From Lysobacterales bacterium (GTDB lineage: Bacteria; Pseudomonadota; Gammaproteobacteria; Xanthomonadales; Marinicellaceae), in NCBI GenBank assembly GCA_020442635.1, contig JAGRJR010000005.1, positions 1 to 64,000 of the forward strand: a stretch of 64,000 nucleotides of DNA, written 5' to 3'. Below are positions 43,929 to 53,167 of this stretch, in pieces (the first letter of the stretch is position 1; every line of letters begins with the position of its first letter). The notes beneath the pieces are model-generated. The model was given only the letters and a program-made list of their open reading frames with translations. It made no database searches and was not told the DNA's origin. The position numbers were made by a program, and so were the translations under genes.

Positions 43929-45431
43929 ATGTATTTAGCGTTTTTTGACTTAAAACAAGCACCCTTCTCGATCACGCCTGATCCAGAATTTGTGTATTTG
44001 AGTGAAAAACATCAAGAATCGCTGGCACATCTGATCTATGGAGTGACTCGCGGCGGAGGCGCTGGCTTTGTACAGTTAACCGGCGAAGTGGGTACAGGCA
44101 AAACCACCATCAGCCGATTGTTTTTACAAAAATTGCCGAAAGATACACAAGCGGCTTTGATTTTAAATCCCAATATTACCCCCATTGAATTATTGGAAAA
44201 CATCTTCAAAGAATTGAAAATATCAACGCGAGGCATCAAAGGCAAACTCAATGCCATGATAGAAAAGCTCAATGAACATCTGTTGCAATGGTGGTCAGAA
44301 GGGAAAAATACCTTGGTGATTATTGACGAAGCACAAAACATACCGCGTGACACCTTGGAACAATTGCGCCTGTTAACTAACCTCGAAACTGATCAGCAAA
44401 AACTGTTACAAATCATCTTAATTGGTCAACCTGAACTGAAACAATTGATGCAACGCAAAGATTTGCGACAATTGGCACAGCGAGTGACCTCAAGATTCCA
44501 TCTACAACCCTTATCAAGTGATGAAACTCGGCAATACATCAAACACCGAGTTGCCGTCAGTGGCGGTAACAAAAAGCTGTTTTCAGACCGAGCCATTCAT
44601 CGCGTCTATCGACAAACCGAAGGTATTCCACGTCTGATCAATGTGTTGTGTGATCGCGCTTTATTGGTGGCTTTTACAGATGAAGCGCAAACAGTCACAC
44701 TCAAGCATGTTAACCAGGCCATTGCAGAAATATATCCTGATAAACCCTCTGTACATTTCAGTCGATATGTGTGGCCTGTTGCGTTGTTTTTGGGGGCAGT
44801 GATGCTGTTGTGGTTTTGGCCAAAAAATCAGCCAAATCCAACCATAAACCAAACTGTTAACACCCATCCAACTGAAGTCGAAGAATCACCTATAATCGTT
44901 CCCATTCAATCCATCAGCTGGCAACATTACCTGAATTTATGGGATGCTGACAACAGCCTTATCTGGAATGAAAACAAATGCCCTGATGTGGTCATGATAG
45001 GCATGGGTTGTCTACGCAAACAGGGCAATCTGACCCAAATCAGAAGGCAAAACACCCCAGTCTTGTTGGAACTTAACCAGGGCCAATTGGCATTGGTCAC
45101 TGCGATGAATGATAATCAGGTCACTTTGAAAACTGTTGATGGTGAACAAAATTACAACCACCAACAAATCAATAAGAACTGGCTGGGTCATTATTTTGTC
45201 TTGTGGCCGATGGCGTCTGAACTGGTTGATGATACAATAAGCGAATCTGTGAATAATTGGGCTTTGAATGTGGCCAAGGTCATAGACAACAACCCCGAGC
45301 TCAGCCCGGCAAATTTGACTGAATGGATAACCAACTTTCAACAACAAAATGGCTTGCTGGCTGATGGCATCATTGGCAAGGAAACCCAAATGGCGTTGTC
45401 ATTGAAAGCCTACCAGGGACCAAAATTGTGA
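43929..45431 (+). CDS. gspA: ExeA/GspA-type AAA ATPase with peptidoglycan-binding domain
   Basis: GspA with GspB forms an inner-membrane complex that helps place the type II secretion secretin through the peptidoglycan. The 500-residue protein has an AAA domain: N-terminal FFDLKQAPFSITPDP, Walker A GEVGTGKTT at 52-60, Walker B VIIDEAQN around 131-138, and TEGIPRLINVLCDRAL. One membrane segment (about 280-297) follows. The periplasmic part has a peptidase C39-like region (NTPVLLELNQGQLALV) and a peptidoglycan-binding repeat (FQQQNGLLADGIIGKETQM). gspB follows eight bases downstream. The rest of the type II secretion genes lie outside the window. Confidence 0.95.
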   Translation: MYLAFFDLKQAPFSITPDPEFVYLSEKHQESLAHLIYGVTRGGGAGFVQLTGEVGTGKTTISRLFLQKLPKDTQAALILNPNITPIELLENIFKELKISTRGIKGKLNAMIEKLNEHLLQWWSEGKNTLVIIDEAQNIPRDTLEQLRLLTNLETDQQKLLQIILIGQPELKQLMQRKDLRQLAQRVTSRFHLQPLSSDETRQYIKHRVAVSGGNKKLFSDRAIHRVYRQTEGIPRLINVLCDRALLVAFTDEAQTVTLKHVNQAIAEIYPDKPSVHFSRYVWPVALFLGAVMLLWFWPKNQPNPTINQTVNTHPTEVEESPIIVPIQSISWQHYLNLWDADNSLIWNENKCPDVVMIGMGCLRKQGNLTQIRRQNTPVLLELNQGQLALVTAMNDNQVTLKTVDGEQNYNHQQINKNWLGHYFVLWPMASELVDDTISESVNNWALNVAKVIDNNPELSPANLTEWITNFQQQNGLLADGIIGKETQMALSLKAYQGPKL

Positions 45432-45438
45432 GTAAAAC

Positions 45439-46299
45439 ATGTCTTCAATCATCGATGCTTTAAAAAAATCTGACCAAAACAGAAACAACGAACAAACTGC
45501 TGGTGTCAATAACATCAGTTTCAGTGACAACCCACCACCCAAAAGCCGTCGGGGCTTTTGGCTACTGGTGACATTCTTATTGATTGTTGCTGGAGGGGTA
45601 TATGCCTGGCAACAAGGCTGGCATTATCAATTAAAGGCTTATTTAACACAAAATGATTCAACCGCCACTGAACCACAAGCTGATCTCAAGCCAGTAAGGC
45701 AGAATAAAGCCTCCGCCAAACCTGCAAACTCCTCACAAACTACCCAACCCAAAAGCTCAACTGGCAACCAACTGACACCACCCAAGCAAAGCGATATCAA
45801 GGCTAAATCTGAACAAATCCAAAAAGAAAAATTAACTCAGAACGCCCCTGATGAGCTGAAAACAATCAGTAAAAACAACCGATCCACCAAACCATTGAAA
45901 AGCACTCACGAAGCCAGCGTGAATGCCGATAATTCTGAACTGACACAGCACAAACCAAAGCAAACCAAACAAGACAATGATCTGGTCGTGAAAAAAGCAG
46001 AACCTACGCCCTCAAGTGATTCAGATTCTGTTACCGTCAAGAAAAAACCTTTGGAACCCACCTTAAAACAGGATTACCTGTTGTTACATCAAATTGACTT
46101 TGCCATCAGAAAAAACATACCACCGGTTAAAATCAACATCCACATTTACGACCCAGATCCTGAAAATCGCATGGTTTTGATTAATGGCGAACGCTATAAC
46201 ATTGGAGATTCCATTGGGGATGTTTTAACTGTATCTGACATAGTCAAGGAAGGCATAGTTGTGTCGTATGAAAACCTGCGGTTTCTCATTCCCAAGTGA
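45439..46299 (+). CDS. gspB: GspB-type type II secretion protein
   Basis: The 286-residue protein starts with the family hallmark MSSIIDALKKSDQNR. One inner-membrane segment (about 36-55) and a long low-complexity Lys/Gln/Ser/Pro-rich periplasmic linker (60-205) follow. The compact T2SSB domain at the end contains IDFAIRKNIPPVKINIHIY, NGERYNIGDS and YENLRFLIPK. It partners with GspA, encoded directly upstream. Its stop overlaps the GTG start of the rhomboid gene by four bases, so all three genes are co-translated. Confidence 0.95.
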   Translation: MSSIIDALKKSDQNRNNEQTAGVNNISFSDNPPPKSRRGFWLLVTFLLIVAGGVYAWQQGWHYQLKAYLTQNDSTATEPQADLKPVRQNKASAKPANSSQTTQPKSSTGNQLTPPKQSDIKAKSEQIQKEKLTQNAPDELKTISKNNRSTKPLKSTHEASVNADNSELTQHKPKQTKQDNDLVVKKAEPTPSSDSDSVTVKKKPLEPTLKQDYLLLHQIDFAIRKNIPPVKINIHIYDPDPENRMVLINGERYNIGDSIGDVLTVSDIVKEGIVVSYENLRFLIPK

Positions 46300-46928
46300 T
46301 TAATTTTTCAAACCAAAAACCAATTTATTTCCCCTATGTCTCAATCATTTTATCTTTGGCATTTGTTGGTTTTTTGTTTTTAACTGAATTCACTACCTAT
46401 CAACCCAAATTGATGGATTATTATGCCATTCATACAGCCACTTTTTGGCATACCATCAAACAACAGCCCCTAGAATTGGTACGACTGTTAACCGCGTTAT
46501 TCCTGCATGGAAATTGGCTGCATTGGATCATAAATAACTCCATTTTTTTATTACTTTCGTTTTCCATTGAACGCATGATTGGAGGACAAAAGCTGGGCTT
46601 GATTTTTTTTAGTGCTGGGGTCATCGGCAATATTGCTGGTTGTTTGATGTTTCAGGGACAAGATAATTTGTTGATAGGAGCCAGTGGAGCTGTTTCCGGT
46701 CTGATTGGTTTGTGGTTGGTGATGTTTCCAGATAAGAAAATTAATTTCATCATTCCTATTGGTTTATATCTGCAAAAAACCTCAATGCCTTTGGCAGTGG
46801 TGATTTTATTGTGGTTGTTGGTGCAAATTATTTTGCAGTTTCAACCACACCCTTCCTATGACATTTCATGGATCAGCCACATCGCTGGTTTTTCAACTGG
46901 TTTTTTGTTGGCTTGGTTTGTAAAATAA
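46296..46928 (+). CDS. Rhomboid-family intramembrane serine protease
   Basis: The 210-residue protein with six membrane segments carries the rhomboid catalytic set: Ser130 in LIGASGAVSG, His195 in SHIAGFSTG, and the oxyanion region HWIIN (His76, Asn80, as His150/Asn154 in GlpG). The GTG start overlaps the gspB stop (GTGA). Rhomboid relatives called rhombosortases process GlyGly-CTERM substrates of type II secretion, and the link to gspAB here is suggestive. However, the GFE-tailed proteins in this window have no C-terminal membrane segment. The substrate is unknown. A later Met at residue 40 is an unlikely start. Confidence 0.9.
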   Translation: MINFSNQKPIYFPYVSIILSLAFVGFLFLTEFTTYQPKLMDYYAIHTATFWHTIKQQPLELVRLLTALFLHGNWLHWIINNSIFLLLSFSIERMIGGQKLGLIFFSAGVIGNIAGCLMFQGQDNLLIGASGAVSGLIGLWLVMFPDKKINFIIPIGLYLQKTSMPLAVVILLWLLVQIILQFQPHPSYDISWISHIAGFSTGFLLAWFVK

Positions 46929-46961
46929 TACACAGCTTTTCTCCTTGCCATTGTAAAACCA

Positions 46962-47285
46962 ATGAAGCCAAAATCAACGATATATCGGATTAATTACATC
47001 AACCATAATCAGGTGTATGAACTGTATGCCAAAAAAATTTCAACTAACAGTCTATTGGGCTTTATGAGTATTGCTGACATAATGTTTGACTTAAAGGATG
47101 GCGTGGTCATCGACCCTATCGAAGAACAACTCAAAGCTGAATTCAGCGATGTTGAAATTTTGCACATCCCTTTGAACCATGTTTTAAAAGTTGAAGAAGT
47201 AAAACAAAAAAAATCATGTAAAATCAAACAACTGCACTCAAATAAAATGACCACAACAAACAGCCAATCAGGATCCACACCATGA
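46962..47285 (+). CDS. DUF1820 family protein
   Basis: The 107-residue cytoplasmic protein has the conserved DUF1820 pattern IYRINYINHNQVYELYAKKI, then GFMSIADIMF, VIDPIEEQLKAEF and HIPLNHVLKVEEV. The family is widespread in Gammaproteobacteria and its function is unknown. The last four bases overlap the start of the NtrX-like regulator gene (ATGA), so the two are translationally coupled. It is preceded by the rhomboid gene with a 33-base gap. Confidence 0.88.
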   Translation: MKPKSTIYRINYINHNQVYELYAKKISTNSLLGFMSIADIMFDLKDGVVIDPIEEQLKAEFSDVEILHIPLNHVLKVEEVKQKKSCKIKQLHSNKMTTTNSQSGSTP

Positions 47286-48625
47286 GCCAATCACATATAC
47301 TTATCGTTGACGATGAACCAGATATTCGCAATCTGATTTCAGAAATTTTGGTCGATGAAGGCTATCAGGTGACCACAGCTGAAGGTGGTGAAGATGCTAA
47401 AAAACAACTCATGTCCATTTCGCCCGATTTGGTGTTGCTGGATATTTGGATGCCGGATATCGATGGCATCAGTCTATTGAAGGAGTGGAGCCAGGAGCAA
47501 AAGATGCCTTTTTCGGTGGTGATGATGTCGGGTCATGGCACCATTGAAACAGCCATTGAGGCGACTAAAATGGGTGCCAAAGATTTCGTGGAAAAACCGA
47601 TTTCTCTGGCGAAATTATTACAAACCATAGAAGTTACACTGGAACAGAGCCAGGCATTGACTTCAGCCCAACCTACAACAACAGAATGGCATGTGCTTGA
47701 ACCGATTGGTTCTTCAGCCGCTGTCAATGAGTTGCGAGATACCATTGCCAAACTCAGCAAAACCAAGACCAATACCCTGTTTGTAGGTGATAGCGGCACT
47801 GGCAAATTAACCCTGGCTCTGTGGCTACATCAACAAAGACAATTACCTAATCAAGCCGCCAAAATCATCGACAGTTTGAGCCTGACTGATAATAATTTGT
47901 CACAGGAACTTGAAAAGCATACCAATGACATCATCAATACGCATCAATTTGGATCATTGATACTCACCAATGTCGATTGCTTGACCGAATCCCAGCAAGA
48001 GCAATTGCTGATTCATATGAAAAAATGGCAAAAGCCACATCGATCAAACCCTGTTCAATTATTGTCCACTTCACAACAAGAAATCAAAGCACTGGTTGCC
48101 AATGGTGATTTTGACCGCGAACTCTATGACTTCATAGCAGAATTTATGGTACCCGTTTGTGCACTGACCGAACGTATTGAGGATATACCTGAATTGTTGA
48201 ATTTTTATGTGAATTTTCTCCCGGATCAGGAACAAACACCTTATCGTAAAATCTCTTTTGCGGCTCAGAATCATTTGCGTAATTATCACTGGCCAGGCAA
48301 TTTGCGAGAGCTTAAAAATCTGGTCAGGCAATTACAACTACAAGAAGGCACTACCGAAATCCAGTTACAAGAGGTGATTGATTTATTGGAACAATCCAGC
48401 TTGGACAACAGCCCGACTTCGCACCACACTCGGTATGATTTGGAACTTCGGGAAGCCCGGGAAGAATTTGAGCGGGATTATTTCTTGTATCACCTGAAAG
48501 CGGTGGATGGCAAAGTCGGTGATCTGGCTAAAATATCCGGGATGGAGCGAACCAATCTGTATAGAAAACTCAGGACATTGAACATTAATCCCAAGAATAT
48601 GCCAAGCAGCAAGGATCAATCATGA
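47282..48625 (+). CDS. NtrX-like response regulator with degenerate AAA domain
   Basis: The 447-residue protein has a receiver domain with phospho-acceptor Asp54 (LVLLDIWMPDIDG), a central AAA+ domain, and a C-terminal Fis-type helix-turn-helix (GDLAKISGMERTNLYRKLR). The AAA part is eroded. Walker A reads GDSGTGKLT, the Walker B position reads SLILTNVD instead of a DE motif, and I find no GAFTGA loop needed to contact sigma-54. The WPGNLRELKNLV segment is kept. It therefore probably represses or activates without sigma-54, as some alphaproteobacterial NtrX proteins do. No kinase gene is adjacent. It overlaps DUF1820 upstream and trkA downstream by four bases each, which suggests a role in K+ homeostasis or respiration. 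Confidence 0.88.
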   Translation: MSQSHILIVDDEPDIRNLISEILVDEGYQVTTAEGGEDAKKQLMSISPDLVLLDIWMPDIDGISLLKEWSQEQKMPFSVVMMSGHGTIETAIEATKMGAKDFVEKPISLAKLLQTIEVTLEQSQALTSAQPTTTEWHVLEPIGSSAAVNELRDTIAKLSKTKTNTLFVGDSGTGKLTLALWLHQQRQLPNQAAKIIDSLSLTDNNLSQELEKHTNDIINTHQFGSLILTNVDCLTESQQEQLLIHMKKWQKPHRSNPVQLLSTSQQEIKALVANGDFDRELYDFIAEFMVPVCALTERIEDIPELLNFYVNFLPDQEQTPYRKISFAAQNHLRNYHWPGNLRELKNLVRQLQLQEGTTEIQLQEVIDLLEQSSLDNSPTSHHTRYDLELREAREEFERDYFLYHLKAVDGKVGDLAKISGMERTNLYRKLRTLNINPKNMPSSKDQS

Positions 48626-49998
48626 AAATCATCATACTGGGAGCGGGACAAGTTGGTTCTTCAATCGCCGAACATCTCTCTCATGAAAACAATGATATAA
48701 CCGTGGTAGATACGGATGTTGAGCGCTTGCTTGATATGCAATCCAGACTCGATATCCGAACCATCCATGGTCATGCGTCACACCCATCAGTATTAATCAG
48801 AGCAGGTGCCAATGATGCCGATATGGTAGTGGCTTTGACCAATTCTGATGAAGTCAATATGGTGGCTTGTCAGGTCTGTTACAGTATTTTTAACACACCA
48901 ACCAAAATTGCCCGCATCCGTGAAGCTGAGTACGCATCACATCCAGAGATGTTTGAGCATGAACATGTACCAATTGATTTTCATATTTCACCAGAGCAAT
49001 TGGTCACACGGCATATTCAAGGTTTGATTGAATATGCTGGCGCCTTGCAAGTGATGGATTTTGCTGGAGGTTTGGCCCAGTTGGTCACCATCAAGGTTAA
49101 GAAAAATGGCCCTTTAGTAGATCAGCAACTGCGCGAATTTGGCTCTTTGCTTCCAGAGAATGTTGGTGCTCGGGTGGCAGCCATATTCAGAAAAAATAAA
49201 TCAGTTTTCCCCGACGGTGATACAGTATTGAAAGTCGGTGACATTGTGTTTTTGTTGGCGGCACGTAAAAATATCCACAAAATCATGACCTCTTGGGATA
49301 AAGCCGACAAAAACAGTTATAAAATCATTCTTGCTGGCGGTGGCAACATTGGATTTAATCTCGCTAAAGCATTGGAACGTGAGCATTCGGTTAAAATCAT
49401 TGAGTACAACAAAGAACGTTCAAAATATATCGCTGAAGAATTAACCAAAGCTTTGGTGATTCGTGGAGATTGCACCTCCGAAGAGTTATTGAACGAAGAA
49501 AACATCAATCACACCGATATTTTCTGCGCCTTGACCAATGATGACCAGGCTAATTTGTTGTCTTCTTTAATTGCCAAAAAAATGGGCGCCAAAAAAGTTC
49601 TGACTTTAATCAATAAACAAAATTACGCGCAATTGGTTGAGAAAGACATCATTGACATTGCCATTTCACCACAGCACATTACCATGGGTGGAATATTGGC
49701 TCATGTCCGGGGCGACTATACCGCACGGGTTCACTCATTGCGTTCTGGTGCTGCCGAAGCCATTGAAGTGGAGGTCAGTGGAGACTCAACATCCTCAAAA
49801 GTTGTCGGAAAATTAGTCAGAAACATCAACCTTCCACCAGGCTGTACCATTGGCGGCATCATACGTAATAATCAGGTATTAATGGCTCATCGGAATGAAG
49901 TCATCGAACCTAAAGATCACCTCATCATGTTTGTAACCGACAAGCGCAACATCAATGACCTGAAAAGGTTGTTTGAAGTTGACGCTTCTTTTTTGTAA
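48622..49998 (+). CDS. trkA: Trk potassium uptake system regulatory subunit TrkA
   Basis: TrkA is the cytoplasmic NAD(H)/ATP-binding ring that gates the TrkH channel. The 458-residue length matches E. coli TrkA (458). There are two Rossmann RCK-N domains (MKIIILGAGQVGSSIAEHL at 1-19; KIILAGGGNIGFNLAKALE near 235), each followed by an RCK-C domain. Typical blocks are VVDTDVERL and ALTNDDQANLL. The gene overlaps the NtrX-like regulator by four bases and is followed four bases later by trkH. This order (NtrX-trkA) is also known from alphaproteobacterial ntrYX-trkA loci. Confidence 0.97.
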   Translation: MKIIILGAGQVGSSIAEHLSHENNDITVVDTDVERLLDMQSRLDIRTIHGHASHPSVLIRAGANDADMVVALTNSDEVNMVACQVCYSIFNTPTKIARIREAEYASHPEMFEHEHVPIDFHISPEQLVTRHIQGLIEYAGALQVMDFAGGLAQLVTIKVKKNGPLVDQQLREFGSLLPENVGARVAAIFRKNKSVFPDGDTVLKVGDIVFLLAARKNIHKIMTSWDKADKNSYKIILAGGGNIGFNLAKALEREHSVKIIEYNKERSKYIAEELTKALVIRGDCTSEELLNEENINHTDIFCALTNDDQANLLSSLIAKKMGAKKVLTLINKQNYAQLVEKDIIDIAISPQHITMGGILAHVRGDYTARVHSLRSGAAEAIEVEVSGDSTSSKVVGKLVRNINLPPGCTIGGIIRNNQVLMAHRNEVIEPKDHLIMFVTDKRNINDLKRLFEVDASFL

Positions 49999-50002
49999 TG
50001 CC

Positions 50003-51454
50003 ATGAATCCTCGTGTAATTGCAAAAATTATCGGACTGTTATTATTGGTTTCCAGTTCCATGATGTTACCACCAGCATTGGTGGGGTTTATTTATAAAGA
50101 TGGGGATATCCTGCCTTTCCTGGAAGGATTTGCCACTTTAGCATTGGTTGGAGCCATACCATTTTTTATGTATCGCAAAGTAGAGGCCGAATTAAAAATC
50201 CGCAGCGGTTTTTTAGTAGTTGGTGCTTCCTGGCTGATTGTTGGTCTTGCTGGCGCCTTGCCCTTGTACTTTTCAGATCATATGAACCTCTCTATTACCG
50301 ATGCTGTTTTTGAATCTATCTCTGGCTTAACTACCACTGGTGCTACCATCCTTACCAATATTGATGAACTGCCTCATTCAATTAAATATTATCGACAACA
50401 AATACAGTGGTTTGGCGGTATGGGCATTATCGTATTGGCAGTAGCAGTCTTACCGATGCTACGCATTGGTGGTATGCAGATTTTCAAAGCAGAAACACCC
50501 GGTCCTATGAAAGACCAAAAGCTGACACCCCGCATCACTGAAACCGCCAAAGCCTTGTGGTATATTTATTTAGGTATCACTGTCATGTGTACCTTGAGTT
50601 ACTACATGGCTGGCATGAATATGTTTGATGCCATTTGTCATGCTTTTTCTACCATAGCCATTGGTGGTTTTTCTACTTATGATGATTCCATTGCTCACTT
50701 TAACAACTCGCTGATAGAACTGATTGCCGTTATTTTTATGGCCATAGCTGGTATCAATTTTGCATCACATTTTTTGGCCTGGAAATCTGCTTCCATTCGT
50801 ACCTATCTGAATGATTCCGAAGTTAAAGTGTTTATCGGGTTTCTCGCAGTGGCATCAGGTTTTGTCTCGGCGCAACTGTATCTGACCAATACCACCGATA
50901 CCCTCTATGAGTCTATCAGACAAGGAACATTTCAGGCTGTTTCTATTGCAACTACCACCGGATTTACCACCGAACCTTTTTATTTATGGCCAGGCTCATT
51001 GCCATTATTTTTGATGTTGCTTTGTGTGGTTGGTGGATGTGCAGGTTCAACCAGTGGCGGCATGAAGGTCATTAGGGTGGTATTGTTATTTAAAATGAGC
51101 ATGCGTGAACTTTACCGGCTAATACACCCTCATGGTAAATACTTGGTGAAAATTAACGGTAAAACAGTCAATTACCGTGTTCTCGACTCAGTTTCAGCTT
51201 TTTTTGTTCAATTTGCCTTTTTACTTTGTATTTTTACTTTGTTACTCACTGGTTTCGGGGAAAGTTTGATTACCGCATTTTCAGCTTCTTTAGCCAGTTT
51301 AACTAACATGGGGCCTGCATTGGATGAAGCTGGAGCCCACTATGCCAATATTTCAGACGCTGGCAAATCGGTACTTACCATTGCAATGATTTTTGGCCGA
51401 TTAGAACTTTTTACCCTTTTTATTTTGTTGATACCTGCATACTGGGAATACTGA
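50003..51454 (+). CDS. trkH: Trk potassium channel subunit TrkH, copy 1
   Basis: I place the start at ATG 50003, four bases after the trkA stop. It gives 483 residues, the same as E. coli TrkH. A frame opening ten codons earlier would overlap trkA. The inner-membrane channel has four pore repeats with filter-like segments: SGLTTTGATI, IAIGGFSTYD, SIATTTGFTTEP and SLTNMGPALDE. The intramembrane loop CAGSTSGGMKVIR and the end FGRLELFTLFILLIPAYWEY are typical. It is probably gated by the TrkA encoded just upstream. Confidence 0.96.
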   Translation: MNPRVIAKIIGLLLLVSSSMMLPPALVGFIYKDGDILPFLEGFATLALVGAIPFFMYRKVEAELKIRSGFLVVGASWLIVGLAGALPLYFSDHMNLSITDAVFESISGLTTTGATILTNIDELPHSIKYYRQQIQWFGGMGIIVLAVAVLPMLRIGGMQIFKAETPGPMKDQKLTPRITETAKALWYIYLGITVMCTLSYYMAGMNMFDAICHAFSTIAIGGFSTYDDSIAHFNNSLIELIAVIFMAIAGINFASHFLAWKSASIRTYLNDSEVKVFIGFLAVASGFVSAQLYLTNTTDTLYESIRQGTFQAVSIATTTGFTTEPFYLWPGSLPLFLMLLCVVGGCAGSTSGGMKVIRVVLLFKMSMRELYRLIHPHGKYLVKINGKTVNYRVLDSVSAFFVQFAFLLCIFTLLLTGFGESLITAFSASLASLTNMGPALDEAGAHYANISDAGKSVLTIAMIFGRLELFTLFILLIPAYWEY

Positions 51455-51495
51455 CAGCCAATTATTGAATCATTCTACATGACATTCTAATCATT

Positions 51496-52968
51496 ATGCT
51501 GAATAAGAAAAAACCAAACCCAGTCGTTTTATTTTGCTCCTATGTATGTTTAGTTATGGGTGCATTGTTGATATTGCCACTAATGATGTCTCTGTTTGAA
51601 GTCGGCACTCTGGATCAAGAAGTCTTTGCGCTCATTTGCGCTTTATGCTTAATCATCGGATACCTTGGAGTGAAACTCAACCTTAATTCTTTTGAAGAAA
51701 TTTCAAGCAAAGAACTCTACCTCACAACAATTTGTTCATGGTTAATACTTGGATTTATCGGCGCACTGCCTTTTTTATTTGCATTACAAAAAATAACGAT
51801 TACAGATGCTCTTTTTGAATCATTCTCCGGCATTACCACCACAGGCTCCACCGTTTTATCTAACTTAAGCCAAATGCCACCAAGCTTATTGTTATGGAGA
51901 GGCATTCTTCAATGGGTCGGTGGTATCGGTATCGTTGTACTTTCAATAGCAGTTTTGCCCCATTTAAAAGTTGGCGGAATGAAGTTGTTTGCCACTGAAT
52001 CATCAGACTGGTCAAGCAAAACGCATCCAAGAGCTAACAAAATGATTGTTTCTATACTAAGCATTTATATATTACTTACCTTCACTTGTGCGCTTATATA
52101 TTTAATTGGAGGAATGAATGCTTTTGATGCGGTCGTACACGCCATGACAACATTATCTACTGGGGGGTTTGCTAATTATGATTCATCTTTTGGGTATTTT
52201 TCACACAATCCGATTTTAATCTGGACAGCAAATACATTCATGGTACTTGGTGCTTTGCCTTTTGTTTTCTACGTCAACTTACTCTCACGCTCTCATCGTA
52301 ATTTTGGTGTTGACTCACAAATACTTGGGTTTTTTAAAGTATTGGGCATAACCATTTTTTCCTTAACAATAGTTCGATCTTTCACTTCTGATGAGACGAT
52401 GTTTGAAATACTGAACCATGTATGTTTTAACATCATTTCTGTCATTACCACCACGGGATTTGCTTCAACAGATTACACGTTGTGGGGCGAATTCGCGGTT
52501 ATGTTTTTCTTTTATCTGATGTTTATTGGAGGTTGTTCAGGTTCAACTTCAGGATCTGTGAAAATTTTCAGGTACCAATTAGCATACTTGATGCTTAAAA
52601 GCCAATTGAGAAGAATGACACACCCGAATGGTGTTTATGTACTCAAATACAACCAACGACTTGTTGATGATGGCATCATTCGGTCAGTGGTTGCTTTCAG
52701 TATTATGTTTGTATTAACAATAGCCATCATCGCCATGCTTCTGACCTTATTTGGTCTGGATTTCATTACCAGTATTTCTGCTGCAGCAACAGCTGTTACC
52801 AATGTCGGCCCAGGATTGGGAGACACCATTGGTCCATCGGGTAACTTCTCCAGTTTGCCTGATCTGGCTAAAATTTTATTGTGTGTAGGGATGCTCGTTG
52901 GGCGTTTAGAAGTCATGACTGTCTTTGTGGTGTTAACACCCAGTTTGTGGAACCGTTGGAATCGATGA
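51496..52968 (+). CDS. Trk potassium channel subunit TrkH, copy 2
   Basis: This second TrkH-like protein has 490 residues and begins 41 bases after copy 1. All four filter-like segments are present (SGITTTGSTVL, LSTGGFANYD, ISVITTTGFAST, AVTNVGPGLGD), as are CSGSTSGSVKIFR and the closing VGRLEVMTVFVVLTPSLW. It is clearly diverged from copy 1, so it is not a recent duplicate. Two channel subunits may share one TrkA, like TrkG/TrkH in E. coli K-12. Directly after its stop lies a third, broken trkH tail. Confidence 0.94.
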   Translation: MLNKKKPNPVVLFCSYVCLVMGALLILPLMMSLFEVGTLDQEVFALICALCLIIGYLGVKLNLNSFEEISSKELYLTTICSWLILGFIGALPFLFALQKITITDALFESFSGITTTGSTVLSNLSQMPPSLLLWRGILQWVGGIGIVVLSIAVLPHLKVGGMKLFATESSDWSSKTHPRANKMIVSILSIYILLTFTCALIYLIGGMNAFDAVVHAMTTLSTGGFANYDSSFGYFSHNPILIWTANTFMVLGALPFVFYVNLLSRSHRNFGVDSQILGFFKVLGITIFSLTIVRSFTSDETMFEILNHVCFNIISVITTTGFASTDYTLWGEFAVMFFFYLMFIGGCSGSTSGSVKIFRYQLAYLMLKSQLRRMTHPNGVYVLKYNQRLVDDGIIRSVVAFSIMFVLTIAIIAMLLTLFGLDFITSISAAATAVTNVGPGLGDTIGPSGNFSSLPDLAKILLCVGMLVGRLEVMTVFVVLTPSLWNRWNR

Positions 52969-53165
52969 AAAAAATTTATACGTTGGCATCGAGCAAACAA
53001 TACCCAAAAAAATATAATCTTCAGGGAACATACTACGCCAACCTCACCAATGAGAGCAATTCAGTACTGACTGTGGCAAAGTTATTCGAAAACCTGAACT
53101 TATTTACCCGGTTAATTCTACGGACCCCTCTTAGTGGGAATTTTAGCCAAGCATGTTTTATCTAG
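52965..53165 (+). pseudogene. Remnant of a TrkH C-terminus
   Basis: Starting in the last bases of trkH copy 2, a frame of 66 codons reads MKKIYTLASSKQYP and then TYYANLTNESNSVLTVAKLF, ENLNLFTRLILRTPL. This matches the last 40 residues of copy 1 (AHYANISDAGKSVLTIAMIF, GRLELFTLFILLIPAYWEY) over the whole stretch, with several damaging changes (GR to EN, basic residues in the helix). It is therefore a decayed trkH 3' end, not a gene of its own. It implies a former additional trkH, or a recombination event that placed copy 2 upstream of an older tail. Confidence 0.8.
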
Positions 53166-53167
53166 TA

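Noticed and set aside
52881-53165. 94-codon frame as an intact gene
   Set aside because: Its first 28 codons are antiframe to trkH copy 2. Only the part from 52965 has meaning, and that is a decayed trkH tail.
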